Origin: Phoebastria nigripes
Lineage: Eukaryota > Chordata > Aves > Procellariiformes > Diomedeidae
Assembly: GCA_035582835.1 (NCBI GenBank)
Contig: JAYKAV010003044.1
Span: 5,444,494-5,508,493 of the forward strand
Length of the DNA: 64,000 bases
Direction of reading: 5' to 3'
The notes below the pieces were generated by a model. It searched no databases. It saw only the letters and a list, made by a program, of their open reading frames with translations, and was not told where the DNA came from. Positions 1-11,404 of this stretch are shown piece after piece; position 1 is the stretch's first letter; the number at the start of each line of letters is the position of its first letter. Position numbers and translations under genes: made by a program.

Positions 1-326
1 GGTTGTGCTAGAAAACACATGGTTGAGGGCAGGGGATATACCAAACAAAACAAAAAACAAACAAAAAAAATAAAACCCTATAAAAATAAAAGCCACACAA
101 ATAGCTGATAGAGGAAAAGAACTCCAAAGAATTAAATATACTACAAACTAGTAATAACAGTATTTCATTTGTTTTGTTTTCATTTGTTTCATCTCTACAA
201 AATTCAAGTTAGAATTCGGAATCGTGCAGCTCCGGTCAGTGCTAGGAGTGTGAAGTCAGCCTCAAACCGTAGCATTAAGGCCCCCCCCTCCCCTGCCACC
301 CCCTACAAACAAACACTACATTGAAG

Positions 327-586
327 NNNNNNNNNNNNNNNNNNNNNNNNNNNNNNNNNNNNNNNNNNNNNNNNNNNNNNNNNNNNNNNNNNNNNNNNNN
401 NNNNNNNNNNNNNNNNNNNNNNNNNNNNNNNNNNNNNNNNNNNNNNNNNNNNNNNNNNNNNNNNNNNNNNNNNNNNNNNNNNNNNNNNNNNNNNNNNNNN
501 NNNNNNNNNNNNNNNNNNNNNNNNNNNNNNNNNNNNNNNNNNNNNNNNNNNNNNNNNNNNNNNNNNNNNNNNNNNNNNNNNNNNNN
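327..586. other. Assembly gap (260 N)
   Basis: A run of undetermined bases bordered on the right by 24 A. The polyA edge suggests a homopolymer-related assembly break, and any 3'-end signal here is hidden. Confidence 0.99.
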
Positions 587-2044
587 AAAAAAAAAAAAAA
601 AAAAAAAAAAGGCAACCTAAACTTCTTGAGACCTTTATCTGTTCAGGGTGAAAACAAATTATGGGGGATCCCTTGGAGCTGAAGTGCTCATGGAGTTGGG
701 GGGGCGAGGGGGCGCCTGCATGATATTAGAAAAAAAAAATTTGTTTTTTTTTTTTAAAAAAAAGGGACAAACTTCAGACACAAGGAACCTTTTGCTAGGC
801 TGGTATACTTACAAACTGGCATTGAAATAACTATTAATTATCAGAATTAATTCATACAGCTAGTCCTTCTGGAGCCCAGGTGTATGTAGACAAGCCCTCT
901 CTCAGACTCAGGCGAGGATTTGGGGTCAAACAGCTACTGTCTCACCTTTCAGAGTCTGGGACAGTATCCTGTAGTGTGTTCCCAGCCTGGGCTAGGAAAA
1001 AAGAGCCGGGAAGAGCTTATAACCAGGGGAAAGCCCAAGCTTCTGGAGGTGGCAGGTCTCAACACAGTATAGTTGCATTTGCTTATGCAGTGCCCAGGCC
1101 ATTAGCCCTACCTGGCAAAATTTATCAGCATGGACCCAGAAATGCATTAATTCTTAGCTGGACTACATCCTGGCCTCAGCTAGCATCTCCCCCCATCTTT
1201 GAGTTCTCTGTGCTGCGTAGGTTGCAGCAGCCTCGTGTTTTGTAGCTGCAAAAACCATGACTGGGCCAATAGCTACACAGGTGCTGCGGAACAGTGTTGT
1301 CCCCCTCCCCACCCCAGTGCTGAGCAAAAGAGACCCCCAGTCTGAGCGGGACATCTCACAGTGGGATCCTGAATGTTTGCCTGCCTTCTCCTCCCTCTTC
1401 AGTGGTGCCTCCACCCTCTCCCAGAAGTCACCAGAGATCCGTATCAGTCCATGCAGAAAGACAGACTTGCCCATCCCCAGTGAAAGGCTGGGGACGAGGG
1501 CTTGGGGACTGGGGACATACCTGCCTTTGTACAACTGCTTGGGTCAGAGAGCAAGTAGTATTTTCAAGGCTGCTTTAATGGCTAGGACGCTCTTCTGTGA
1601 GCACAGTGCTCCTTGTGCTGCACCGTGGGACAGAGTGTCAGCTCACAACCTCCTGAGATGGGGATACTGAAGCACCACAAAAACGCCTCACCCTCAACAG
1701 AGAGGAAGCAGCTGAGGGTTGGGATGAGATGGAACTGGATGGGAGATTAACCCCAGTCCTCCAGTGTGACAGACCCTTGAACTGCCCGCTGTGTTCTTCC
1801 CAAGTTACTTCAGCTAAATCCCTACAGGCAGAACAGCAGGGATGAGGAGAGGTGTCCTACAGAGAAAGTGTAGACTGAGAAAGTTTTACAATATAAATAG
1901 CATTCAAAATTATTATCATTAATAGTAAAAAGGATCTGGAAGAACAGAGGAGTGTCCCATTCCCACCCCTGCTCATTCATTAATGCGTCCTCATTTATGT
2001 GACAATAAATACCCACTCCCACCCTTGCTGTCTGATGCCATTCA

Positions 2045-2050
2045 TTTAAT
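2045..2050 (-). terminator. ATTAAA variant poly(A) signal (candidate)
   Basis: The minus-strand variant signal nearest the stop codon, about 670 bases past it. A second ATTAAA lies at 1574-1579. Either could end the long transcript. Mammalian CASZ1 has a longer 3'UTR, which would favour the more distant one or one beyond the window. Confidence 0.25.
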
Positions 2051-2076
2051 GCTGGAGAAAGAAGGGGGGAGGGGTG

Positions 2077-2228
2077 GAGAGAGAGAGAGAGAGCATGCAC
2101 CCCTCACCCCCTCCTTCCCACTGGCAAAAGCTGAGCTAGTTGTCTTTGTGACACCAATTCCTTGAATTTTATATATGTGTGTGTGTGTGTACATTATATA
2201 TAGAGAGAGACACACACACAAATATATA
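2077..2228. repeat. GA, TG and CA microsatellite cluster in the 3'UTR
   Basis: A GA run at 2077-2093, a TG run at 2176-2190 and mixed GA/CA/TA at 2201-2228. Because these lie in the presumed 3'UTR they would be transcribed; length is probably polymorphic. Confidence 0.85.
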
Positions 2229-2718
2229 TTTCTAAAATTCATTACCTGTTGTTCCCACCCACCCCCCTCCAAGAAGTGGAGATTATTATTAATATCGTAC
2301 AACTGAAAACATGGAAAAATAAAACCCAGAAAGAAAAATGGGGGGATAGAGCCCCACCCATAACAAAGGGTCCCCAGATGGGCACAGGCCCCACGCACCA
2401 TGCAGGGAGCAAGGAAAAGCAGCTGGTACCCTCAAGGTTCATGTCCGTATAAAAGGGTATTTTTTGCTGCATCCTGCCCCCATGTTCTGTGATCTGCAGA
2501 ATGAAGTGATGCAGCACTAGTCCTGCTGCGAGCCTGTCTCTCTTACGGGGCCTGTGGAGGAGCATGAGTTTCCTTCCTTCCTCTCTCTCTCGTGTGTGTG
2601 TGGCACCGAGTTTTTTTTTTCACTTGCCATCCCAATCTTTGTTCTTGCCTCATATGGGGTCCGCTTAGTAATTCTGTGTAAGAGCAAAACCAAACCACTG
2701 CCGCTGTTGTCTCTAAGA

Positions 2719-3968
2719 TTAAGGAGAAGCTGCTGGAGCAACGGTAGAGGCTGGGGCAGCAGCTGGAGCTGGAGCGGGAGTTGGGGCAGGAGTAAGGGCT
2801 GGCTCGCCCTGTGGCCTGGAAGCATCACCATGGTCTGTGGAAGAAGCAGCATCCTCTGGTTCTCCATCTTCTTTAGTGGCCAGGCCCTCGGGGTCAGGCA
2901 GCGATTCTTCAGAATCTGTGTTCAGGTCTTCCTCTTCATCCTCCTCCTCCTCATCATCATCATCCTCCTCCTCTTCATCATCCTCCTCTTCTTCATTCAT
3001 CTCCTCCTCATCATCCTCTTCATCCTCTTGGGAAGAGTCATCCTCGTCCTCCACATCACCAGAGCCAGATGCCACCGCCCCCCTCTCCTGAGGTGCGGTC
3101 CCGGCTCTGCTCGGTGATGGACCTTCAGTGACTTCTGACTGCTTCTTGCTGAGGTCCAGGGAATCATTGAGGCCCACACCAGCCGCATTCTGCAGGAAGA
3201 AGAGGGAGCTGTTGTTGTCAGTGCTGAGGTTGAGGGAACTGTCCAGGTTGATGGAAGAGTTCTGGATGTCATACTCAAGAGTGGAGTGGGCAAGGCCCTC
3301 AGGGCCAGGAGAGATGGCAGGAAGCTCCCCTCGCTCCTGCTTCTCATGTTTGCGCTTGTGCGAGTCCATCTGTGACATGCCCACCACTGTGTGTTTGCAG
3401 CCAGGATAGGTGCAATGGAAGTGGGAGCACTTGAGTTTGTACTTGCAGTCAGGCACCTCGCAGTCCACGCTTGAGCTGAACTGGCAGAAGCCAGCAGCAC
3501 TGATGACGTCCTGCTTGCCGTGGTGCTTACGGTGGGCTGTCACCTTAGTGCTGTCAGTGCAGCGGAAGCCACAACGCAGACAGTGGAAGTGTGTGCTATT
3601 GCCAGAGAACTGACAGTCTGGGAAGTTGCAACTCAGAGATGACTTGAAGCGTTTGAAATCATCCAATACCAGGTTGTCAACGCGATCATGATGCTGGGCG
3701 TGCTTGTACATGTGGGTACGGCCACAGAACTTATAGCCACAATTCTCCCGCGTGCAGTGGTAGTGGGTAACCTTGAGAGAGAATTGGCAGCTGGAGTCCT
3801 TGCAGTCCTCGTAGAGGTCATAGCGCCGAAATCCCTCCAGCATCATCCCTTCATCCAGCATCTTGCGTGAGGATGCGGTCTTGCGGCGCTTGCCAAATGG
3901 GGACATGTCCTCAATAATCCAGAAACGCTTTTTGGCGCCCGAGGCAGTTGGCATAGTGATGGTATTCC
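2719..3968 (-). CDS. CASZ1: CASZ1 terminal coding exon, fingers 9-11 and acidic tail
   Basis: Acceptor CTCCTCAG at 3969; the frame runs 415 codons to TAA at 2721-2719 (residues 1537-1952 in the longest form). [19 protein letters not shown] leads to [10 protein letters not shown], a probable nuclear localisation signal. Finger 9 is [15 protein letters not shown] with HMYKHAQHH, finger 10 is [12 protein letters not shown] with HRKHH (altered Cys spacing), and finger 11 is [14 protein letters not shown] with SHKRKH. SLDLSKK at 3142-3162 resembles a CtBP-docking motif. At 2934-3057 an almost unbroken Asp/Glu run of about 45 residues follows, then [12 protein letters not shown] and a Pro/Ala/Thr-rich C-terminus. 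The overall order matches mammalian CASZ1; the tail is of variable length between species. Confidence 0.97.
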
Positions 3969-6900
3969 CTGAGGAGAAAAAATGAACAGTGGTGTTGCTG
4001 ACAGCCAGGTCTCTCTTCATCTGCTAACCATCCTGGCAAGCTCTGTATTTGCCAAGACACAACACTGCAACTGTTCCCACCCAGCCGCTCATCCCTCAAG
4101 CTCTAAGTAAGCCTGAACTGTGGGATCGTGGGCTGGCTGATGCCTGCTGGACATGGCTTCCTCAATTTTCAGCATATCCCACCTTGCCTCTAATTGCTGC
4201 TCTTGTATATTGGTATTGTCCAAATGCTAACTGTTGCTTCTCTGTTTTGCTACTCTCACAGTTTCTCCTGCTGCTTAGTTAATCTCTAGTTCTCTTTTCC
4301 TCAAATCAGACTTTAATACAGAAGAGCTGGCTTGTTCCAGTCCGAGGACTGAGGTGTTCTACTGTAGTTCACTGGGGTTGAAGTGGTAAAAGAGTTTAAG
4401 CATGCTAAAAACTGGTACGTGTATACTGTTTTCCCCTATCTAGGCTCTTGTAATACACTACAATTACCAAGGACAGGCAGGAAGTGGAGGAAGATCCCAT
4501 GCGTGATTCAAACTGCAAGGGGGGGGAATTTATAGAAATAGGATGGACTTTGGCCAGGAGACTGCAACATCCCTCACTGTAATGAGCCTACATATTACGA
4601 TGAGTGCACTTAGAAAGACAGATGGACAGATGTTCAATGGGGCTAATTCTCATCATCACTAGCCAGTGGACTCTGAGAGAAAATACCAGTTCTACAGCTT
4701 TCCCTTGGGTCTCAAAAATCACATGATGCCCCTAGTAAATAAAGAGCCCTCATCTATCTTCTACTTTCATTCACAGGGCCAGCATAACTGGCTAGTGCTC
4801 ACGTCCCCTAGGATCAAGCTGACATCAAGGACTCGACCTCATTATATCTATTAACTTTTTTTTCTTCTCTGCTTGCTATTTCCAGAATCAAACCACAATC
4901 TCCAGTATCAACATGCAGCACAGACAAGGTTGGAGGCAAGAATCTCTCACCAGGTGCAGAATCGTGAGTGTAACTGGAAATTATAGCTTGCAACTAAAAC
5001 ATACTTTTTTTTGTTTGTTTTGTTTTTGTTTGTTTTGCCTCTCTTCATGCTGAAACTGCCATCCTCTTAAAAAGAGGCATGATTTGTGGCATGCAGTGCC
5101 TGGGGCCTGAGAATCCAGAGCAGCTTGCATCCTTGTCTAGGAGACTGAAGAAACAGTCATCTGTTTGACGGTTGTAGAATTATTTTTTTTTCTGGCTGAT
5201 AAGCAGGTATTAAAAGTGCTGAATGGTATTTTTGCCATATCTGGCCCTTCAAATGACAACCCTTTAAGAGAAGGTGGCGATCATTGAAGGAAGCCTCAGA
5301 AAGTTAAACTGGCACTGTAATGAAAGATACAAGTCAATGGAAATGGTAGCAGCAACCTAATCTCCCGCATCGTTTGCATGCCTGGGCTATACAGATTGCA
5401 GGATAAGCAAAGAACAAAAGATTTTTCCACACCCATTCGTTACGTGGCACTTCTGCTCAGACTGCAAATAAGGGCACCAGCTTGGGCCATCCATGGTGAG
5501 ACCATCGTAGTTAGATGTAGCTGGTGGAAACTGCATGTTAAGGCTGACTTAACCAGCTACCAATGAAAGAAAAACTTTCTGTCACTGCAGATTTTAAATT
5601 AGCAAGCTCTTAGCTATAGAATCTGTGACCAATTACTCTCTGCTCTCCCCCCAAACATCTGGTATTGTAAAATCTCGTTCTCCGCTTCCAGGCGACTAGT
5701 GTAAGTGCATCGTTGCCTGGACAAATCACTGCTATCCAGATCAACTCCTCCTTTTAAAAAAAAATTGCAGCCAAACCATCAAGTCTTTTATCATTAGTAT
5801 GAATGCTCATCTTGTCTGCCTTCAGACAGGAATACGGGATAAGCCATCTTAGGGGAAAGCCTCTGGATGGGAAATCTGGGAAATAAGTAGAATTTAAATT
5901 TTACCTGTTTTAAACTCAATGTATCTGCCCAGCTTTTAGAACAGTTCAAACAGATGTGCTTAAAACTTCAGTTAAAACAATTTTGTTTTCTTATACAGGT
6001 GAAGTTTCAGAGCAGATATGAAAAAGAGATGATAACCTGGTACACTCTCCTTTAGCCACTAGACAACGTTCAGTCACTAGCACCCAACTGAAGATCACAA
6101 GCCTCAACAGATGTAATCCCAATGGTAAGTGCATGCCATAAGCTTGTCTTTTCAACTACTAATAATGTAAACATTCATGAAACTATACCAAGGTAAAAAG
6201 AAAAGAAACTTAAAAATATGTAATTAGAGGAAAGCACAGCACAAGGTTAAGATGTTTCAGGTTGCATGCAAATCAGTTAAAAAAAAAAAAAAAAAAAGGC
6301 AGCAAAAATACAGTTTCTTGTGAATTTTGTTTGTTGGAACACACTCCTCCGGACAAGGCAAGGATCCTTCTCCTGCCAAAAACCATGAGAAAAACCTGTG
6401 AACTTCCAAGTGGAGTTGGTCCTCCAGCCATACTCCCAACCATTTACTTTGGATTTGCGCATTACTAAAACTGGCAGGAAGAGTGACTGGGACATTTGTA
6501 GGCTGCCAGAATCCTCTTAAGTGTGAACTTTAAGCACAAATATGCCTTTAATTAACTAGAAAAGAGCTGGGAGTTGGGAAAAGAAGCCAAAACTGAGACA
6601 CACCCTAAAAAACATTCCCAGCTGGAATGAGAATCTCCAGCCTGAGACATCTCTGATCTTAGTCACACATGGGAAACATGGCAGCTTAAAACTAAAAATC
6701 TAGATGTATTTTCTGCAGCTGTTAAGAGCAGATGTAAATAACAGCGAGTGTGAGAAACAGCCCGAGCTGTCTGATGATGTCATCATAGTGACACTGACTG
6801 TACTTCACTCTGTTACTGGTGCTGGGGAGAGCAGGCCTGAATTTTATGGCTTTGTATACGAATAGGAAGCAGTGAAGCTTACAAGATCTATAAAAATACG

Positions 6901-7372
6901 GGAACTGGGTACCTTGTCAGACATTTACTTGCGGAGATGTGTGCAGCAGACTATGGTAGGCACTGGGTTGGGTGGCCTGGAAGATCTAAACAAGAATTCC
7001 AAGACCCATTAATGCTACATGAGCAAAAGTTTGCTTTGTGGCCACCCTGCTGTTATCAAGAGGCTGAAAGCGCATTTTAACTATGGATTTTGTTAGATTT
7101 TTCTCATAGTTTGGAATTGGTGGAAATTGCTCTCGGGTATCCCAGTGTCTCTCAGTGATTTGCTGTGGTTTTGGTTACCCGCCTTAGCCGTGGTTACTGT
7201 GTCAGCAGACAAAAGGAGTAGGCACGGACGGGCCCTTGGATAAAGTTAAATAAGACACAGAGTGACGTATGCTTTTTTACTGACCCAAAGGTACAGAGAA
7301 AAAAACGTGGCCAGGGTGAGTGGGGAAGGAGATGGGCACAGGACACTAACAGAGAAAGCAAAGAAGTGTTAC
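3969..7372 (-). other. CASZ1: Intron before the last coding exon
   Basis: No coding exon recognised. It holds a TTTG/TTTTG-rich run at about 5006-5038 and a 19-A run near 6279-6297. Around 6768-6795 a TGATGATGTCATCA-type sequence includes TGATGTCA, similar to an ATF/CREB site, inside otherwise unremarkable sequence. Confidence 0.6.
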
Positions 7373-7666
7373 CTGCTGCATCCTGAACTAAGGGAACGTC
7401 ACTTTTTACTGGAGTTGGAGTGGCAATGATGGGCGAAAACCCAGTGGTGCTGGCGGCAGGCATGACAATGCCTCTGCTGGATCCAAGAGTGGCACTGAGC
7501 AGAGAGTATGAGAGACAAGATGGAGAGAAAAGATAGGGGAGGGTGGGAAGGGGAGACCTAAGCAGGGCTTGTGAGAAAGATGGAGGCAGAGATGGTGGTT
7601 GAGGTTGTGGTGCATTGTGGGTAGCATCATCGGCAGCAGCAGTAGCAGTAGAAGGAACCAGGCAGC
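7373..7666 (-). CDS. CASZ1: Candidate symmetric cassette exon of CASZ1
   Basis: A 294-base open segment with an acceptor TTCTCCAG at 7667 preceded by a long pyrimidine tract, and a donor GCAG|GTAACA at 7373. Phase is 1 at both ends, exactly matching the exon before and the exon after, so inclusion adds 98 codons without a stop. The product is Pro/Ser/Ala-rich: it begins GCLVPSTATAAADD and ends with TPTPVKSDVPLVQDAAG, the last 40 residues being less repetitive and looking conserved. The CASZ1 proteins I recall go straight from the preceding block to NTISMP, so this would be an alternative exon. It could also be a chance open segment. Three unknown bases lie in the upstream tract at 7744-7746. 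Confidence 0.6.
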
Positions 7667-9081
7667 CTGGAGAATGTGGAGAGAAAAAAAGCAGAAAAAA
7701 AGGAAAAAAAAAACCAAAACAACAAAACCAAAACAAAAAAAAANNNAAAAAAAAACAAAAAACAAAAGAACTGAAATGAGAACCCAAGAGCAGAAGCAAT
7801 ATGATGAAAATGGAAAATACATTCACAAATGTATGAAACAGAACTATAACAGAGAAGAAACAGAAGGTGAGGAACTGACAGCATCAGGAAGAGGAGGGTT
7901 GTCTCTGCAGAAGGTAAGGTGGCTTTAGTGGCATGGGGGAAGAACCACAGGCTTTCATGCAGAAATTCCTGCTTGTTTGGTCCTTGTTCATCTATATGGT
8001 GGCAGCTTGTACCAACTAAAAGCTGTAAGGGTGGTCTTACACTTTGGGGGGGGTGGAGTTGCTCGCTACCCGGATAGCAGCGGGGGGTGTCATTTCCTGG
8101 GAAGTGTGACTTGGGCCAGACGGCATACTGACAAAGGAGAGAGTGCCAGGAACCACTGTCCCACCACAACTCTTTGGAGGAGCTTTAATGTCATGGGGCA
8201 ACCACTGTCATGACCCCGCAGTGTTCATACAACATATGGTTAGATGTGCTATATGATAACCTTCATCTAACTGGTGTGGGAAAGAAAAGTAGGAAAATGC
8301 ATATGAAATTAAAGCAAACTCGGTGAGGCAGCCTATCTAGAATGTAACACTTAACCGTGGCAAGGACAGCTAAGAGATCCCTGGATCACCACTAGATGAT
8401 AACAGAATTCATAAAAGATATCTGACTACTGAAAAGATAACCCTGTAATACAGGGCAGTGGGAGATGGTTACACATTATCCTGGCAAACAGGAAACAACG
8501 GCAGAAACTTGCTTCCAAAAAGAGGGGATGATGGAGGTCTCCTCTGTGCAACACTGCACAAGGTGGAACAAGAGTTTTTGCATGAGGAAGGGAGCTCAGT
8601 GAGCTGCTTTTATATGTTGATTTCTGAAGATGTGGTAGGTTTTTTTCCCCTGTGTGTATAATATTTGCTATTGTACAGTCTTTCTGTATCTCAACAGTAC
8701 AGGAAAGTGCCTGACTTCAGATGCTGCACAAGGAAATACCAAAAGGTATCAGGGGAAATGCCAAGTACAGAACAGGCCCGCAACTTTTTTTTTTTTTTTA
8801 AAATCGGTTATTAAAATAGCTCCAACTCGAAGACACAGGATAAAAACCTCTCTTCAGGGGAGAAAAAAGATACGCTGTTAGTTCATGGATGCTTGAGGTC
8901 ACATTTTGATGGATCTCTTCTCACAAATGATGGAGGGAGCCAGGTTAGTACAAGGCACTATTGCAAAGCTGGTACAGTTTATATTTTAAGGTGCAGTTGT
9001 CCTTTGGCCTCTCTTCATGAGCTTATCTCCCAAGAGAGCAGGCAACTCATGATCCATTTCACACCCCCCACCCCCCCTTAC
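7667..9081 (-). other. CASZ1: Intron upstream of the cassette exon
   Basis: It contains the long A-rich (pyrimidine on the minus strand) tract at 7681-7770 with three unknown bases, which serves as polypyrimidine tract for the candidate exon. The rest has nothing I can identify. Confidence 0.6.
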
Positions 9082-9316
9082 CTGCTGATGTACTTTCATT
9101 GCCCACTGGAGTGCTGGAGCAGCTGCGGTCCATATTGGAAGATTCAGAGGAGATACCCCCAGGGCTACAGCCAGTGTAATCCATGTACTCATCTGTTTCA
9201 GTGTCCATCATGCTGGGGGGTCCCTGAAAGGAAGCTGGGGTTCCTGATGAGGCTGGGCTGGGTGCCATGCTGCCAACCTGGGGGAGATTTTCATTTCTTG
9301 GAGTGTGGCCAATAAC
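9082..9316 (-). CDS. CASZ1: CASZ1 linker exon with YTGCSPG / [10 protein letters not shown] block
   Basis: A 235-base exon with acceptor CTGCAG at 9317 and donor GCAG|GTAAGG at 9082; phase 0 in, phase 1 out, residues 1361-1438. The first half, starting [13 protein letters not shown] and rich in Ser/Pro/Ala, is not something I recognise from mammalian CASZ1. The second half, [19 protein letters not shown] then [20 protein letters not shown], is highly conserved. An internal acceptor could remove the first half, which I cannot verify. No finger is present. Confidence 0.9.
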
Positions 9317-11255
9317 CTGCAGCAAGAAAACAGGACAGGGACTTTCACACCAAAAGCAAGATGCCAAGACCAAACCCATCTGTCTGCACGTTTATTTCTC
9401 TCTGCCACAGTTCATGAGGGATAGCTGGAACATGCTCGCGAGTGGAACCCATGGCACTGTGGCTAGGCGCGTGAATCTTCCTTCACTGGGAGCTCAGAGC
9501 ATTAAACTTGGCACATGTATCCTGGTATGTGAATTGTGATGCGCTCAGAGGCTGGGAGTGTTAATCTTGGCACCGGTATCCTGGTGTGTGGATTCTGATG
9601 CATGCAAAAACAGGAGGTGTTAATCTTGGCATTACTACCTTACTGTGTAGGTCCTGCTGCATTTAGAGACTGGAAATATGACTACGGACATGACTGTCCT
9701 AGGTGCCTGCATGCTGAGACATTGCAACAGGGGAACACGGACTGAAACCAGTGACGTATGTGTATGCTCTGTTCACGTGGAGCTGCTGTGGCCTGGCATG
9801 GCATGGTCTTCTCTGGATAGTTACATGGGTAGGTACCCAGAAGCAACGTATATCCAAACACACCACTAAGTGCCTACTGAGCACTAGGGAATGGGGAAAA
9901 CTGGAGCTAGTACATTTAAATGCAGAAAGGCAGTGGCAGTACAGCAATCTGGTTAGCTTTGCCACATGCCCTGATTTGTGGCTTCACCCTTGTTTTGTTC
10001 GCTGGGCTGCTCCATGGGCTAAGCACAGCAAGAGAGTAAGACTAGCACTGTATGCTCCCAGGGTTGCTCAGGCTACGATTACTACTTCTCCACTGCTGAA
10101 GTGAGATAGGATTGCCAGTGAAAGGAGATGGAGGTCAAAACTAGCATTTTCTCCTCAGCATGTACTAAAATTCTTAGGGCTAGACTCAGCATGTACTAGA
10201 AGAGTAGTGAAGACAAATCTGTTTGTTAAATCTCTCCTAAGTTTGATTCTTGTACCTAAGCTTCTCATGTTCAGAACAAAAGCTACCACAGCAGTAACAC
10301 CAGTTCCTTGGCATCTGTGAACTCATTAAATCCAACAGCACTAGACTTGAACAATTAACTTACTGATGGTACTTAATTAACTAATAGGGACCCCTCATTC
10401 CCATGTTGTGGAATGAAAGGGGGTTCCCATCTTGCTTCTACAGATGACCCTTTTTGTTTTTCATATACCAGAAGATGTCCTTAGGGTCAGATCAGTCACA
10501 GGCATTTAAATAAAGCTAGCTTGTTTCACCTCCCAAGTTAATGGAAGTTAAAGCAACTAAGGAATAAGAAGAACAAGCAGGAGGTTGCAGGACTGCTGCC
10601 ATTCTGAGCAGCAGCTCAGTGCTGCAGTTGAAACTCTTCAATTTATTCATGAAACAGAAAAACCTAATCTGCCAGTTGCTCTCAGTTATGTGTTAGAAGA
10701 CAAGCAACTGCATCGCTCTGCTGCTTCCTGAGAGAGGACAAGGAGTGCCCCAAACTAACTCCAAATCAATAAGGGAAGAGAAATTTCGAGACTGGTATTT
10801 CTCCCATCCTAGGTGGAAGCAGCAAATAATTCTTTATGTGCAATGGGAAATGTCTGCTTTAACCAGCACATTCAATTCTTCCACATCCTAAGCACTTTAA
10901 TTTTAATAAGCCAATTGGTGTATACTGAGAGAGCAGGGAGGGAATGCAAGTTGTAAATATGAGTATTTTAGTGTTATCCTTCTCAATTTTTTTCTCCATA
11001 ATTCACAAGGAAAAGCTGTTTACACTAAGTAATGCTTTGATGTCTACGCTTCATCATCTTTCCTCGTATTGTAGAAGTCCAACCAGGTAAAGCTAGCTTG
11101 GGTGAACTTGCATATCCCAGTTGCATCCCCCAATGCAGACATACATCCGTAAGAGTTTGGGTACAAGTGTCTTGGCACTAAAACAGTTCTGCAGCAAGCA
11201 ACCGAAGGGACCAACACTACATGCAAATCTACAACTTAAATAACCAGTGAGTCAC
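9317..11255 (-). other. CASZ1: Intron carrying a 59-base minisatellite
   Basis: Apart from the minisatellite at 9443-9735 there is only unremarkable sequence, with no exon-like segment flanked by correct splice sites. Confidence 0.6.
9443..9735 (+). repeat. 59-base minisatellite, about five degenerate copies
   Basis: Copies begin at about 9443, 9502, 9561, 9620 and 9679, an exact 59-base step. The core is TTAATCTTGGCA followed by TATCCTGGTGTGTG and a GATGC-like segment; the three central copies are clearest, the outer two degenerate. It lies in the intron close upstream (gene sense) of exon 9082-9316. Not a transposon I recognise. Confidence 0.8.
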
Positions 11256-11404
11256 CTGAGTAGGAACACGATCAAAGTTCTTCCCCAGCATCCTTCTCAT
11301 GTGCTTTCTGGCGTGGGATGTCATTTGGTGCTTGAGCAGGAAGGAGAACTGGCAGCCTTCTCGAATGCAGTGGAAGTGGCTATTCACCTGGTTGTATTTG
11401 CAAC
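11256..11404 (-). CDS. CASZ1: CASZ1 exon, finger 8
   Basis: A 149-base exon with acceptor CTGTAG at 11405 and donor CAG|GTGACT at 11256 (donor weak at +5/+6). Phase 1 in, phase 0 out, residues 1311-1360. [19 protein letters not shown] and [14 protein letters not shown] form finger 8. A basic tail [12 protein letters not shown] follows. Weakness of the donor could allow use of another site nearby, but read-through stays open for only a few residues before a stop. Confidence 0.95.

Larger units (their letters stand above)
1..2718 (-). other. CASZ1: CASZ1 3'UTR and downstream flank
   Basis: Everything after the stop codon. No coding signal was seen on either strand. It contains GA, TG and CA microsatellites between 2077 and 2228, an A/T homopolymer cluster at 728-763 and a 260-base gap. 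How far the UTR extends is not visible: there is no canonical minus-strand AATAAA, only ATTAAA variants. In mammals PEX14 lies tail-to-tail beyond CASZ1, but I found no sign of its coding exons here. Confidence 0.6.

Noticed and set aside
1..900. Possible 3' end of PEX14 (the mammalian neighbour)
   Set aside because: No PEX14 coding sequence or convincing plus-strand exon is visible; plus-strand AATAAA words near 70-90 occur in A-rich DNA and prove nothing.
2554..3117. Plus-strand frames rich in Ser or Leu/Ile
   Set aside because: They are the complement of the Asp/Glu tract in the last exon.
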